Shown here: positions 9,395-16,908 of the stretch, piece by piece | How the letters are laid out: each line of letters begins with the position of its first letter | Position numbering within the stretch: position 1 is the stretch's first letter | Assembly: GCA_947177735.1 (NCBI GenBank) | Contig: CAMWVP010000006.1 | Location: 1 to 51,605 of the forward strand | Reading direction: 5' to 3' | Length of the DNA stretch: 51,605 bases | From: an uncultured Clostridia bacterium | Lineage (GTDB): Bacteria > Bacillota > Clostridia > Oscillospirales > Ruminococcaceae | Made by a program: the position numbers and the translations under genes | Notes under the pieces: generated by a model | Told to the model about the DNA's origin: nothing | Databases searched by the model: none | Seen by the model: the letters and a program-made list of their open reading frames with translations, nothing else

Positions 9395-10231
9395 TTAGAT
9401 CAATTTTTTCAAATGCGCGGCGGCAAAGGGGATATCCTCTCCCGTCGTGCCCTCGAATACAAGGTTTGCGTCGGGGCAGACCTTCTTTATCTCGCCGATA
9501 ATGCGCGGATAATCGAAAATGCCCTTGCCAACGCCGCACTGCTTGAGCGAACCGTCCTCGGCGATGGTGCAGTCCTTGATATGGAACACGCATATCCTGT
9601 CGCCGAACGTCTGCAAGCCCTCGTCAAGGATATCGTACATCTTGTCAACGTTTGACTTGTCAAGATAGTTGTACAGATCGAAAATTATCTTGATGTTATC
9701 CCTGCCGATACTCTTTACGGCGCAGTTTAAGGTTTTCACGTCGAAGCAGACGTGCCCGAAAGCGCCCTCCATTCCGACGTACGCGCCGCAGTCCTTTGCG
9801 TAGTCGCACAGCTCCGAGAACGTTCCGATAACGCGGTTTACAGCCTCCTCGGTGCGGTTTTGCGGGTGATACGTCCACTTGTCGCCGTTGTACGAGCCCG
9901 TTTCCGAGCCGACGATATCACAGCCGAGCTCTTTCGCGTGCGATAGATAATCCTTGAACACCGCAATGCCGTTCTCGATCTTCTTCCCGTCGGGGTGAAC
10001 GGGATTGAAATACGCGCCGATAAGCGGCACGGTTTTCCCAGCCGCCTCGAACGTTTTGCGGAACTGCTCCGCGCGTTCGCTCGTCATCGACCCGGGGGTG
10101 TACACGATCCCGTCAAGCGCCTTGTACGCAACGAGCTGTACGCCGCTCAGACCGAACTCGTCCAGCTTCGCGGCGATATTCTCTTCGCCCTTGACCCCGA
10201 GGTCATGAGCGCGTATAAACAACCTCATCAT
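9395..10231 (-). CDS. Sugar-phosphate isomerase/epimerase-like TIM-barrel protein
   Basis: About 278 residues of the xylose isomerase-like TIM-barrel (AP_endonuc_2) superfamily. Candidate metal ligands fall in VGSETGSY, VGMEGAFGHV, IIFDLYNYLD and VFHIKDC, in the usual order of the fold. The reaction is unknown; a uronate or keto-sugar epimerase/isomerase is plausible from the neighbours kduI and kdgK. The start is one of two tandem ATGs (10231 or 10228). The only Shine-Dalgarno sequence, GAGGTG, lies inside the end of repeat element A1, which directly abuts the gene. A GTG further upstream at 10240 belongs to the repeat and is rejected. Confidence 0.88.
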   Translation of the reverse strand: MMRLFIRAHDLGVKGEENIAAKLDEFGLSGVQLVAYKALDGIVYTPGSMTSERAEQFRKTFEAAGKTVPLIGAYFNPVHPDGKKIENGIAVFKDYLSHAKELGCDIVGSETGSYNGDKWTYHPQNRTEEAVNRVIGTFSELCDYAKDCGAYVGMEGAFGHVCFDVKTLNCAVKSIGRDNIKIIFDLYNYLDKSNVDKMYDILDEGLQTFGDRICVFHIKDCTIAEDGSLKQCGVGKGIFDYPRIIGEIKKVCPDANLVFEGTTGEDIPFAAAHLKKLI

Positions 10232-10234
10232 ATT

Positions 10235-10394
10235 GGGCACCTCTTAAAAACCTTGTTTGAGGGAAAATCAGCAGGACACGCCGTCTGTGTCGTCAAACCT
10301 CCTCGCAAGGCATAAAGCCTTGTTTCGTCGGCTTTCCTAGCAGCCGACGCACCCTGCCGATTTTCCCTTTTCAAACCGGTTTTTAGAGGAGCCC
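10235..10394. repeat. MITE-like palindromic element A1 (160 bp)
   Basis: Begins GGGCACCTCTTAAAAACC and ends GGTTTTTAGAGGAGCCC, imperfect terminal inverted repeats of about 37 bases. The inside holds two further hairpins: GCAAGG-CATAAAG-CCTTG and GTCGGC...GCCGAC. TATT occurs directly on both sides (10231-10234 and 10395-10398), a possible target duplication. It sits between the kdgK stop and the start of the TIM-barrel gene and supplies that gene's GAGGTG ribosome site. It is closely similar to A2 (18465) and A3 (33832). Confidence 0.85.
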
Positions 10395-10396
10395 TA

Positions 10397-11428
10397 TTAT
10401 CTCTGAACGCGTCCCGAAGCGTCGCCGCCCGCAAGCGTCTCGACCTCCGCGCGCGTTACGAGGTTGAAGTCGCCCGGAATTGTGTGCTTCAGTGCCGAAG
10501 CCGCAACCGCGAACTCCAGAGCCGCCTTCATATCCTTGCCGTCAGCCAGACCGCAGATCAGTCCGCCCGCGAACGAGTCGCCGCCGCCTACGCGGTCAAC
10601 TATCGGGTTGATGTTGTACTTTCTCGAGTGGTAGAACTCGCGTGTCTTGCCGTCCATAATGCACGCGGACCAGTCATTGTTGGAAGCCGAGTGGCTCTCG
10701 CGGAGCGAGGAGATGATGTACTTGAAGCCGAACTTATCCGCCATACGGTTGAAGATATCAACGTATCCCGCAAGCTCCAGCTCGCCCTTGGTAACGTCTG
10801 TGTCGCCGGGCTTGAAGCCGAGAACCTTTTCAGCGTCCTCCTCGTTGCCGATACATACGTCAACGTACTGCATAAGGTTGGTCATGACCTTCTGAGCCTT
10901 TTCGCTGCTCCAGAGCTTCTTGCGGAAGTTGAGGTCAACGGAAACGGTAACGTTGTGCTTCTTCGCAGCCTTCAGCGCGATCTCGGTAAGCTCCGCGGCC
11001 TTATCGGAAACGGCGGGGGTTATACCGGTGAAGTGGAACCAATCCGCGTCCTTGAATATCTCGTCAAAGTCAAACTCCGAAGCGTCTGCGGTCGAGATCG
11101 AGGAGTGCGCTCTATCGTAAACGACGTTGGAGGCTCTCATTGATGCGCCCGTCTCGAGGAAGTAAATTCCCAGACGCTCGCCGCACTTGGCGATGTGCTT
11201 GGTCTCTACGCCGTACTTTCTCAGCGCCGCGACCGCGCAGGCGCCGATGGGGTTATCGGGAACAGCGGTAACAAATTCCGCGTCGTGACCGTAGTTCGCG
11301 AGCGATACGGCTACATTGGCCTCACCGCCGCCATAGTTGATGTCGAATTCGTCAGCCTGGATAAACTTTTCGTTATTGGGTGTGGACAATCTGAGCATGA
11401 TCTCACCCATGGTTACTATCTTAGCCAT
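10397..11428 (-). CDS. kdgK: 2-keto-3-deoxygluconate kinase KdgK
   Basis: PfkB-family kinase of 343 residues that phosphorylates KDG to KDPG with ATP, joining both uronate branches. N-terminal substrate motif NYGGGEANVAVSLA (about 31-44), and C-terminal VDRVGGGDSFAGGLICG, where the aspartate of GGGD is the catalytic base (the family usually has GAGD). AAGGAG is ten bases before the start. The stop lies two bases from repeat element A1, so the final residues GGDASGRVQR may be near the original C-terminus. The aldolase gene is 27 bases upstream. Confidence 0.95.
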   Translation of the reverse strand: MAKIVTMGEIMLRLSTPNNEKFIQADEFDINYGGGEANVAVSLANYGHDAEFVTAVPDNPIGACAVAALRKYGVETKHIAKCGERLGIYFLETGASMRASNVVYDRAHSSISTADASEFDFDEIFKDADWFHFTGITPAVSDKAAELTEIALKAAKKHNVTVSVDLNFRKKLWSSEKAQKVMTNLMQYVDVCIGNEEDAEKVLGFKPGDTDVTKGELELAGYVDIFNRMADKFGFKYIISSLRESHSASNNDWSACIMDGKTREFYHSRKYNINPIVDRVGGGDSFAGGLICGLADGKDMKAALEFAVAASALKHTIPGDFNLVTRAEVETLAGGDASGRVQR

Positions 11429-11455
11429 TTCTATTTGATCTCCTTAATGAATTAG

Positions 11456-12421
11456 TTACTTTCTCTCAACAAGATGAACCGCAAAGCCGCTGAATTCGTC
11501 CTTGAGGTAGACTGCCTTAGTATCCGCGTCGATCTCTGCCGCCTTTTTCTCGGTCTCGATACCGATGGCGTTGAGCTGATAAACGGCTCTGCGCAGGCTG
11601 TTCGTAGCGACGGCGATATGACCGTTCTTACCCTTGAACGGGCTCTTCATGCACTCGATTGCCGTGCCCGCGAATACGCTGCTGTTGCCGACCTTCTGCT
11701 CCCAGCCGAACATCTTCGCAAACTTCGCGGTAGTGTCCTTAGCCTCGTTCTCGTCGGCGCAGTTCACGCCAACGTGAACGATCTGGAAGTCGAGCATCTT
11801 GTTGACCGCGGTGCGGCACAGTGCTGTAATGCCCGCCCAGTCGCCGTTCTTAATGAGGTCGCCGGGAACGATCCAGCTTCCGCCGGCGCATATGATCTTC
11901 TTAAAGCCGAGGTATGTGTTGAGATTCTTCTCATTGACGCCGCCCGTCGGCATAAACTTCATATTGGAATAAGGAGCGGAGATCGACTTGATGTAAGCCA
12001 GACCGCCAGCCTGCTCAGCCGGGAAGAACTTAACGAAGTCTAACCCGAGCTCCATAGCCTCCTCGATCTGCGAGCTGTTGGCAACACCGGGAGCAAAGGG
12101 AACACCCTTGTCAAGACAGTGCTTAACTACCTTAGCGTTGAGACCGGGAGCTACACAGAACTTAGCGCCCGCCGCGATAGCCGCGTCGCACTGCTCAATA
12201 GTGGTAACGGTACCCGCACCTACGAGCATATCCGGGAACGCCTTGGTCATATCCGAGATGACCTTATCCGCACCCGCCGCGCGGAACGTTACCTCCGCCG
12301 CGTTGATGCCGCCCTCACGCAGAGCCTTTGCGAGCTCCACAGCCTTAGAAGTATCCTCCAGCTTGATGACGGGGATTATACCGGTGAATTCAAGCTGATC
12401 CTGAAAAGCTTTCATATCCAT
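11456..12421 (-). CDS. eda: KDPG/KHG aldolase with C-terminal VOC-like domain
   Basis: 321 residues: residues 1 to about 212 are a class I KDPG aldolase, and about 213-321 form an extra glyoxalase/VOC-like domain (VHVGVNCADENEAKDTTAKF ... GHIAVATNSLRRAVYQL). It splits KDPG into pyruvate and glyceraldehyde 3-phosphate. The Schiff-base lysine is K131 in FVKFFPAE and the catalytic glutamate is E43 in AAEVTFR. Standard aldolases are about 205-215 residues, so the tail is a true fusion, and I see no frameshift. The start at 12421 has GGAGGG upstream; the longer frame from 12469 would overlap kduD. The job of the VOC domain is unknown. Confidence 0.94.
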   Translation of the reverse strand: MDMKAFQDQLEFTGIIPVIKLEDTSKAVELAKALREGGINAAEVTFRAAGADKVISDMTKAFPDMLVGAGTVTTIEQCDAAIAAGAKFCVAPGLNAKVVKHCLDKGVPFAPGVANSSQIEEAMELGLDFVKFFPAEQAGGLAYIKSISAPYSNMKFMPTGGVNEKNLNTYLGFKKIICAGGSWIVPGDLIKNGDWAGITALCRTAVNKMLDFQIVHVGVNCADENEAKDTTAKFAKMFGWEQKVGNSSVFAGTAIECMKSPFKGKNGHIAVATNSLRRAVYQLNAIGIETEKKAAEIDADTKAVYLKDEFSGFAVHLVERK

Positions 12422-12443
12422 TGAATTATCCCTCCGAATCAGA

Positions 12444-13199
12444 TTATCTGCCGAGCCAGCCGCCGTCAACAGCGAGCGTAAAGCCGTTTACATAGTCGCT
12501 TGCGGAGGACGCAAGGAATACCGCCGCGCCCATGATGTCGTCGGGAGTTCCCCAGCGTCCCGCGGGGATACGGTCAAGGATAGCCTCGCTTCTGTCGGCG
12601 TCTGCACGGAGAGCCTTGGTGTTGTTCGTAGCCATATATCCCGGAGCGATAGCGTTTACCTGAATATTCTTATCCGCCCACTCGTTAGCCATTGTCATTG
12701 TAATGCCCTTAACGCCCGACTTGGAAGCGGTGTAGCTCGGAACGCGGATACCGCCCTGGTAGGACAGCATACTTGCAACGGAAATGATCTTTCCGCCCGA
12801 ACCCTGCTTTATATACTGCTTCGCAGCTGCCTGCGAAAGGAAGAAGAGCGTGCGGAGGTTTACGTTCATAACGAGATCCCAGCTCTCAACGCTGAAATCG
12901 ATAGTGTCCTCGCGCTTGATAACGCCTGCGTTGTTTACAAGAATATCAATACGTCCGAAGGTATCGAGCGCCGTCTTAATGATGTTGTCAATGGGGTCGA
13001 GCGTGGAAAGGTCCGCCTGTATGAACTCGAAGTTCTCCTTGCCGAGCATCTCCTGTGTTGCCGTACTCGGCATATTGGAAACGCCCAGAACCTTTGCGCC
13101 TGCCTCAACGAACGCCTTAGAGAAGCCCTGTCCGAGACCCGTGTCGCTGCCTGTTACAATAGCCACCTTGCCGTCAAGTCTGAATTTGTCCAGAATCAT
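12444..13199 (-). CDS. kduD: 2-deoxy-D-gluconate/2,5-diketo-3-deoxygluconate dehydrogenase KduD
   Basis: Short-chain dehydrogenase of 251 residues that reduces DKII to KDG with NAD(P)H. The coenzyme motif TGSDTGLGQG (16-25), NNAG (89-92) and the catalytic S143, Y156 and K160 (YTASK) are all present. GGAGG lies seven bases before the ATG at 13199; an earlier in-frame ATG at 13226 lacks a ribosome site. The gap to the aldolase is 22 bases. A 165-base gap separates it from the AEC gene upstream, so a separate promoter or leader is possible. Confidence 0.95.
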   Translation of the reverse strand: MILDKFRLDGKVAIVTGSDTGLGQGFSKAFVEAGAKVLGVSNMPSTATQEMLGKENFEFIQADLSTLDPIDNIIKTALDTFGRIDILVNNAGVIKREDTIDFSVESWDLVMNVNLRTLFFLSQAAAKQYIKQGSGGKIISVASMLSYQGGIRVPSYTASKSGVKGITMTMANEWADKNIQVNAIAPGYMATNNTKALRADADRSEAILDRIPAGRWGTPDDIMGAAVFLASSASDYVNGFTLAVDGGWLGR

Positions 13200-13364
13200 A
13201 CTGTTACCTCCGAAAATTTTATTCATTTTTTAGAGAGTGTTTTCAGGCACTCTTTGTTAAACAATATGCAGATTTTTCCAACATATCATCTATATTTATC
13301 TTAAATCCAACAGTCGATAAATGCGAGGGCAAATCCGTTGGATTTTATGGACAAAACGGATTTC
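13200..13364 (-). other. 165-base gap between AEC gene and kduD with competing hairpins
   Basis: No gene. AAATCCAAC (13303-13311) can pair with GTTGGATTT (13337-13345), while AAATCCGTT (13331-13339) can pair with AACGGATTT (13355-13363). The two stems share 13337-13339, so they exclude each other. A third stem, AGAGTG/CACTCT (13234-13239 and 13248-13253), lies nearer kduD. There is no clear T-run after these on the minus strand, and no convincing promoter. It may be a leader or processing site. Confidence 0.5.
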
Positions 13365-14354
13365 TCAAAATATGCCAATCGCCCTTAAGATCGTGACGTA
13401 TATAAATATCGTCACCGTGCTGACTAAGCTCGTCCATACCACCAGCTGACCCGCCAGTTCGCCGTCCGCGCCCATTTCGCTTGCCATTATCGCGCTTGCC
13501 ACCGCGACAGGGGTCGCGAACACTCCGACGTATGTCGCGAAGTGCTCTCCGCCAAGCCCCGGAATAAGGAACGCGCCCGCGAGCCCGAGCACCGGAACCG
13601 CTACCGTGCGTATCACCGTGCCGAAAACTATCTCCTTCCACAGTCTCGACACCGCCGAGAACTCGAACCGTCCGCCCAGAACTATCAGCGCAAACGGCGT
13701 GCATATGGACTTTACGTTTTCCAGCGACTTGTACAGGAAAGTGATATCGCTTATTCGGAACTCCACACCCCACATCACAAACAGCTCGCGTATGCCCAGA
13801 ACCGCGATACCCGCGACCGTTCCGATTATAAGGGGATTTTTGACGATACCGAGAAGTATTTTCCCGACGTTCACCTTCTCCTTTTTTCCCGTGCCGTTGA
13901 ATATCGAGAGCGCGATAACGCCCAGCATATTGAACAGCGGAACGCAGAACGCGGACATTACTCCGGCGGCTGCCGCGCCTTTATCGCCAAAAAGCGAGGA
14001 CGCAAGCGGTATGCCGATTATCGCGTAATTCGAGCGGAACATCGCCTGTATCAACGAGCCGCGCTTTGCGCTGTCCTTGGTGAACGCGCAAGTTACCGCG
14101 ACCGCTAGAAAGAAGATCACTATTACCGCGCCTATGCCGTACAGCACAAAGGCGAGGTTGATCTCCCGCAGACTTCCTATGTTGTAAACGTTGTAGAACA
14201 GCATAGCCGGCAGCAGCACCCGAAACGTCAACTTGTTTCCGACGTCGAGAAACGGCGCTGTCAGCAAGCCTATCCTTTTGAGGATATAGCCGAGAACTAT
14301 CAGCAACACGATAGGCAGAACGGCGTTTGCCGAAAAAATAAGTGCGTCTGTCAT
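13365..14354 (-). CDS. AEC-family (auxin efflux carrier-like) permease
   Basis: 329 residues with about ten hydrophobic helices, as expected for the AEC/BART-type carriers that move organic anions such as malate, malonate or auxin-like acids. Typical segments are the early PIVLLIVLGYILKRIG and RSNYAIIGIPLASSLFG in helix 4. The substrate is unknown; location in a uronate operon suggests an organic acid or sugar acid (inference). Its start overlaps the GH4 stop by four bases (ATGA), so the two are translationally coupled. Confidence 0.88.
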   Translation of the reverse strand: MTDALIFSANAVLPIVLLIVLGYILKRIGLLTAPFLDVGNKLTFRVLLPAMLFYNVYNIGSLREINLAFVLYGIGAVIVIFFLAVAVTCAFTKDSAKRGSLIQAMFRSNYAIIGIPLASSLFGDKGAAAAGVMSAFCVPLFNMLGVIALSIFNGTGKKEKVNVGKILLGIVKNPLIIGTVAGIAVLGIRELFVMWGVEFRISDITFLYKSLENVKSICTPFALIVLGGRFEFSAVSRLWKEIVFGTVIRTVAVPVLGLAGAFLIPGLGGEHFATYVGVFATPVAVASAIMASEMGADGELAGQLVVWTSLVSTVTIFIYVTILRAIGIF

Positions 14355-15754
14355 AATATCGGTTTATCGAGCGGGTAATATTCCTTGAGATATTCGCCCG
14401 TCGCCTTGACCATTCTCGTGAACAGCTCGCGCGCGTCGGAAAGCTTCAATCCCGAGCAAAGCGGCTGATTTGCGAACGCCTCAAAGATACGCTTAAAGTC
14501 GCGTTCCTTGATGCCGTAGTAGGTGTTCTCGATATTGAGAGCGTTCCGCAGCACAAGCGCGTTTACGTCCTTGGAAAGCGGTTTGGCGACGATCGGCTTT
14601 ACGCTGTCGCGCGAGAATACGCAGTTCGTCTCGACGACCGAGCCGAGCGGCATATCCGCCATCTGCCCGACGTTGACGATATTCGCGTTTGAGACGGTCG
14701 GCGGGATAAGCCCCAACAGAGCCTTCATCAGCTCCACGACCTCCTCGTCGCTGCGTTTTACCTCTATTTCTTCCTCGCCGTTCGCGATACGGCGCGACTG
14801 CTCTATCTTGTTTATTCTGTCCTGTTTGCGGTACGCTACGGTCGTCAAATGATACTGCCATTCGTCCACGGCAGCCTTGTCGCCGATATACCATGAGTTG
14901 TTCATAAACTCGACAAGATGACGGTCGCCCGCTGCCGCCAGCACACCAAACCGTCGGAACAAGTCCATTTTGACCTTGTTTCCGTACAAAAACGGATCAT
15001 CGTGATAGTCCTCGGGCGCAACGTCAATGCGCTCGCAGTAACCCTTGTCGTAAAACTTATCTATAAACTCCGGCAGAATTTTCAGCATATCCGTGCCATT
15101 GTAATTTGCCTCTGTTATCCATGTAAAATGGTTTACTCCGCACGCGTCTATAATGATTTCACGACGGTGAGGACGCGACACTCCGAGGAGCTCGTGCGCC
15201 ACGCAGCTTAAAAACTCCTGCGCGTGGAAAACCTCGTGACAGCAGCCGAAAGCCTTTATCCCGGGGAAAACGTCATACAGCGTTTTCGTACACGCCGTCA
15301 TCGGATTGGTCAGATTGATGACCCAAGCGTCGGGGCAGTGCGCCTTTATCTCACGCGCGAAGCCCTCGTATATCGGCACCGTCCTCATCGCGCGGAGAAC
15401 TCCGCCCGGACCCACCGTATCGCCTACCGACTGGTATATCCCGTACTCCTCGGGCAGATGAACGTCGCTTTCCATTTCGTCGAACGTTCCCGGCAGTATC
15501 GAGCAAGCCACGAAATCCGCGCCGTCAAGCGCCGCGCCGATATCCGTGTACACCTTATACTCCCACTTGGATATGGTGTTCGATGACTCGTTTATCCGCG
15601 CACCGATCTTTTGGTTAAGCTCCGCAGCGGGTACGTCGATATCATACAGCGCGATCTCGCCGCACAGCCCCTCCGCCAACGCCAGATCGGTCATGAACAC
15701 TCTTGCCCAAGCCTTAGAGCCGCCACCGATATAGGCGATCTTTATCTTTGTCAT
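14351..15754 (-). CDS. GH4 family glycosidase, probable alpha-galacturonidase (LplD-like)
   Basis: 467 residues of glycoside hydrolase family 4, which uses NAD+ and a divalent metal with a redox-assisted mechanism. The N-terminal Rossmann motif is AYIGGGSKAW. Metal and substrate residues sit in NLTNPM (147-152), CCHEVF (171-176; Cys plus His) and CGVNHFTW (205-212). The CHEV motif and pectin context fit alpha-galacturonidase, releasing galacturonate from short oligogalacturonides, rather than alpha-glucosidase or melibiase; this specificity is inferred. No signal peptide, so cytosolic. Confidence 0.9.
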   Translation of the reverse strand: MTKIKIAYIGGGSKAWARVFMTDLALAEGLCGEIALYDIDVPAAELNQKIGARINESSNTISKWEYKVYTDIGAALDGADFVACSILPGTFDEMESDVHLPEEYGIYQSVGDTVGPGGVLRAMRTVPIYEGFAREIKAHCPDAWVINLTNPMTACTKTLYDVFPGIKAFGCCHEVFHAQEFLSCVAHELLGVSRPHRREIIIDACGVNHFTWITEANYNGTDMLKILPEFIDKFYDKGYCERIDVAPEDYHDDPFLYGNKVKMDLFRRFGVLAAAGDRHLVEFMNNSWYIGDKAAVDEWQYHLTTVAYRKQDRINKIEQSRRIANGEEEIEVKRSDEEVVELMKALLGLIPPTVSNANIVNVGQMADMPLGSVVETNCVFSRDSVKPIVAKPLSKDVNALVLRNALNIENTYYGIKERDFKRIFEAFANQPLCSGLKLSDARELFTRMVKATGEYLKEYYPLDKPIL

Positions 15755-15775
15755 AGTTCTTCCTTTGGAATGTAA

Positions 15776-16906
15776 TTATTTGGTCAATCTCTTGACCTCG
15801 GTATAGCACAGCACAAAAGGAGCAACGCCCTTTGCGTCGTTCTCAACTACCGGCTCGGAGATGTAGTATTCATAGCTTCCGTCGCGACGGCGGTTGTCCT
15901 CGGGACCCAGACCCGCAACCAGGCAGATACCGCCGAGATTTAGGTCGCCGTCGTCGTTTACGCTGAGATATTTTTCGCAAATGCCGTCAAAGGTCTTTTT
16001 GCCCATTTCGGCATACTTCTTGTCGATAACGCCAAGCCGCGCGCCTTTCATCATCGCATACGCGATCATGCTGCTGCCGCTTGTTTCGAGATAGTTGCCC
16101 TCTCGCGCGCCCTGATCGACTACCTGATAGTACATACCCGTTTCCGGGTCTGCGTACCGCGAAATCCCGTCGATTGCCTCGGCGAATATCTCGCACAGCT
16201 TCTTACGCGCGTCCTCGTCGTCAATATAATCAATGTTGTCAACCAACGAAATGCAGAACCAACCGATAGCGCGGAGCCAGAAATTCTTTGAGCGCCCCGT
16301 CTCCTTGTCCGCCCAGAACGCGGACTTCGAGCAGTCGCAGCCGTGATAGTACAGCTTCTTGTCCTCGTCGAACATCTGTCCGCGAACCATTTTGAACTGC
16401 GAAACGGTGTCGGAATAATCCCCGCCGCCGAACTCTTTCTGAAACCGTGCATAGAACACCTGCGCCATATACAGTCCGTCAAGCCAAATCTGATTGGGAT
16501 ATATCTGCTTATGCCAGAAGTTGCCCGTATTCGTGCGGGGCTGCTTTTCAAGCTGCTCGCGGAGCAGGAAGATAGCCTTTTTGTACTTCTCCTTGCCCGT
16601 TTTCTTGTACAGATCGAAAAGCACTCTGCCCTCGTTCACGTCGTCGAGGTTGAACTTCTCCATCGAATATCCGCGTATAGAGCCGTCCTCGGAGATATAG
16701 TAGTCGATAAACTCCTCGGCAAAATCCGCGTACCGCTGCTCGCCCGTGATCTCCGCAGCGCACAGCAGCGCCGTGATCATGCAACCGTCGATATAATTCC
16801 AGTGCGGCGGCTTGCCCTGACGAATACTCTCGATGTTCCAGTACGGCGCTTCGGGAGCGGACTTATCCAGCAATCTTTCAATATAACAGTCTATTTTGTC
16901 GTACAT
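15776..16906 (-). CDS. GH105 unsaturated (rhamno)galacturonyl hydrolase, YteR-like
   Basis: 376 residues, an (alpha/alpha)6 barrel of family GH105. It removes the 4,5-unsaturated galacturonyl residue left by pectin or rhamnogalacturonan lyases, giving 5-keto-4-deoxyuronate for KduI. The catalytic aspartate is D143 in QIWLDGLYM, the same number as in Bacillus YteR. The conserved HKQIYPNQ and FWLRAIGWF regions are present. No signal peptide. The gap to the GH28 gene is only two bases. Which backbone (homogalacturonan or rhamnogalacturonan) is preferred cannot be read from the sequence. Confidence 0.93.
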   Translation of the reverse strand: MYDKIDCYIERLLDKSAPEAPYWNIESIRQGKPPHWNYIDGCMITALLCAAEITGEQRYADFAEEFIDYYISEDGSIRGYSMEKFNLDDVNEGRVLFDLYKKTGKEKYKKAIFLLREQLEKQPRTNTGNFWHKQIYPNQIWLDGLYMAQVFYARFQKEFGGGDYSDTVSQFKMVRGQMFDEDKKLYYHGCDCSKSAFWADKETGRSKNFWLRAIGWFCISLVDNIDYIDDEDARKKLCEIFAEAIDGISRYADPETGMYYQVVDQGAREGNYLETSGSSMIAYAMMKGARLGVIDKKYAEMGKKTFDGICEKYLSVNDDGDLNLGGICLVAGLGPEDNRRRDGSYEYYISEPVVENDAKGVAPFVLCYTEVKRLTK

Positions 16907-16908
16907 CG

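Noticed and set aside
13365-13773. 142-codon minus-strand frame inside the AEC gene (13345-13773)
   Set aside because: Out-of-frame, Arg/Gly-rich and without a ribosome site; the AEC product fits the family along its whole length.
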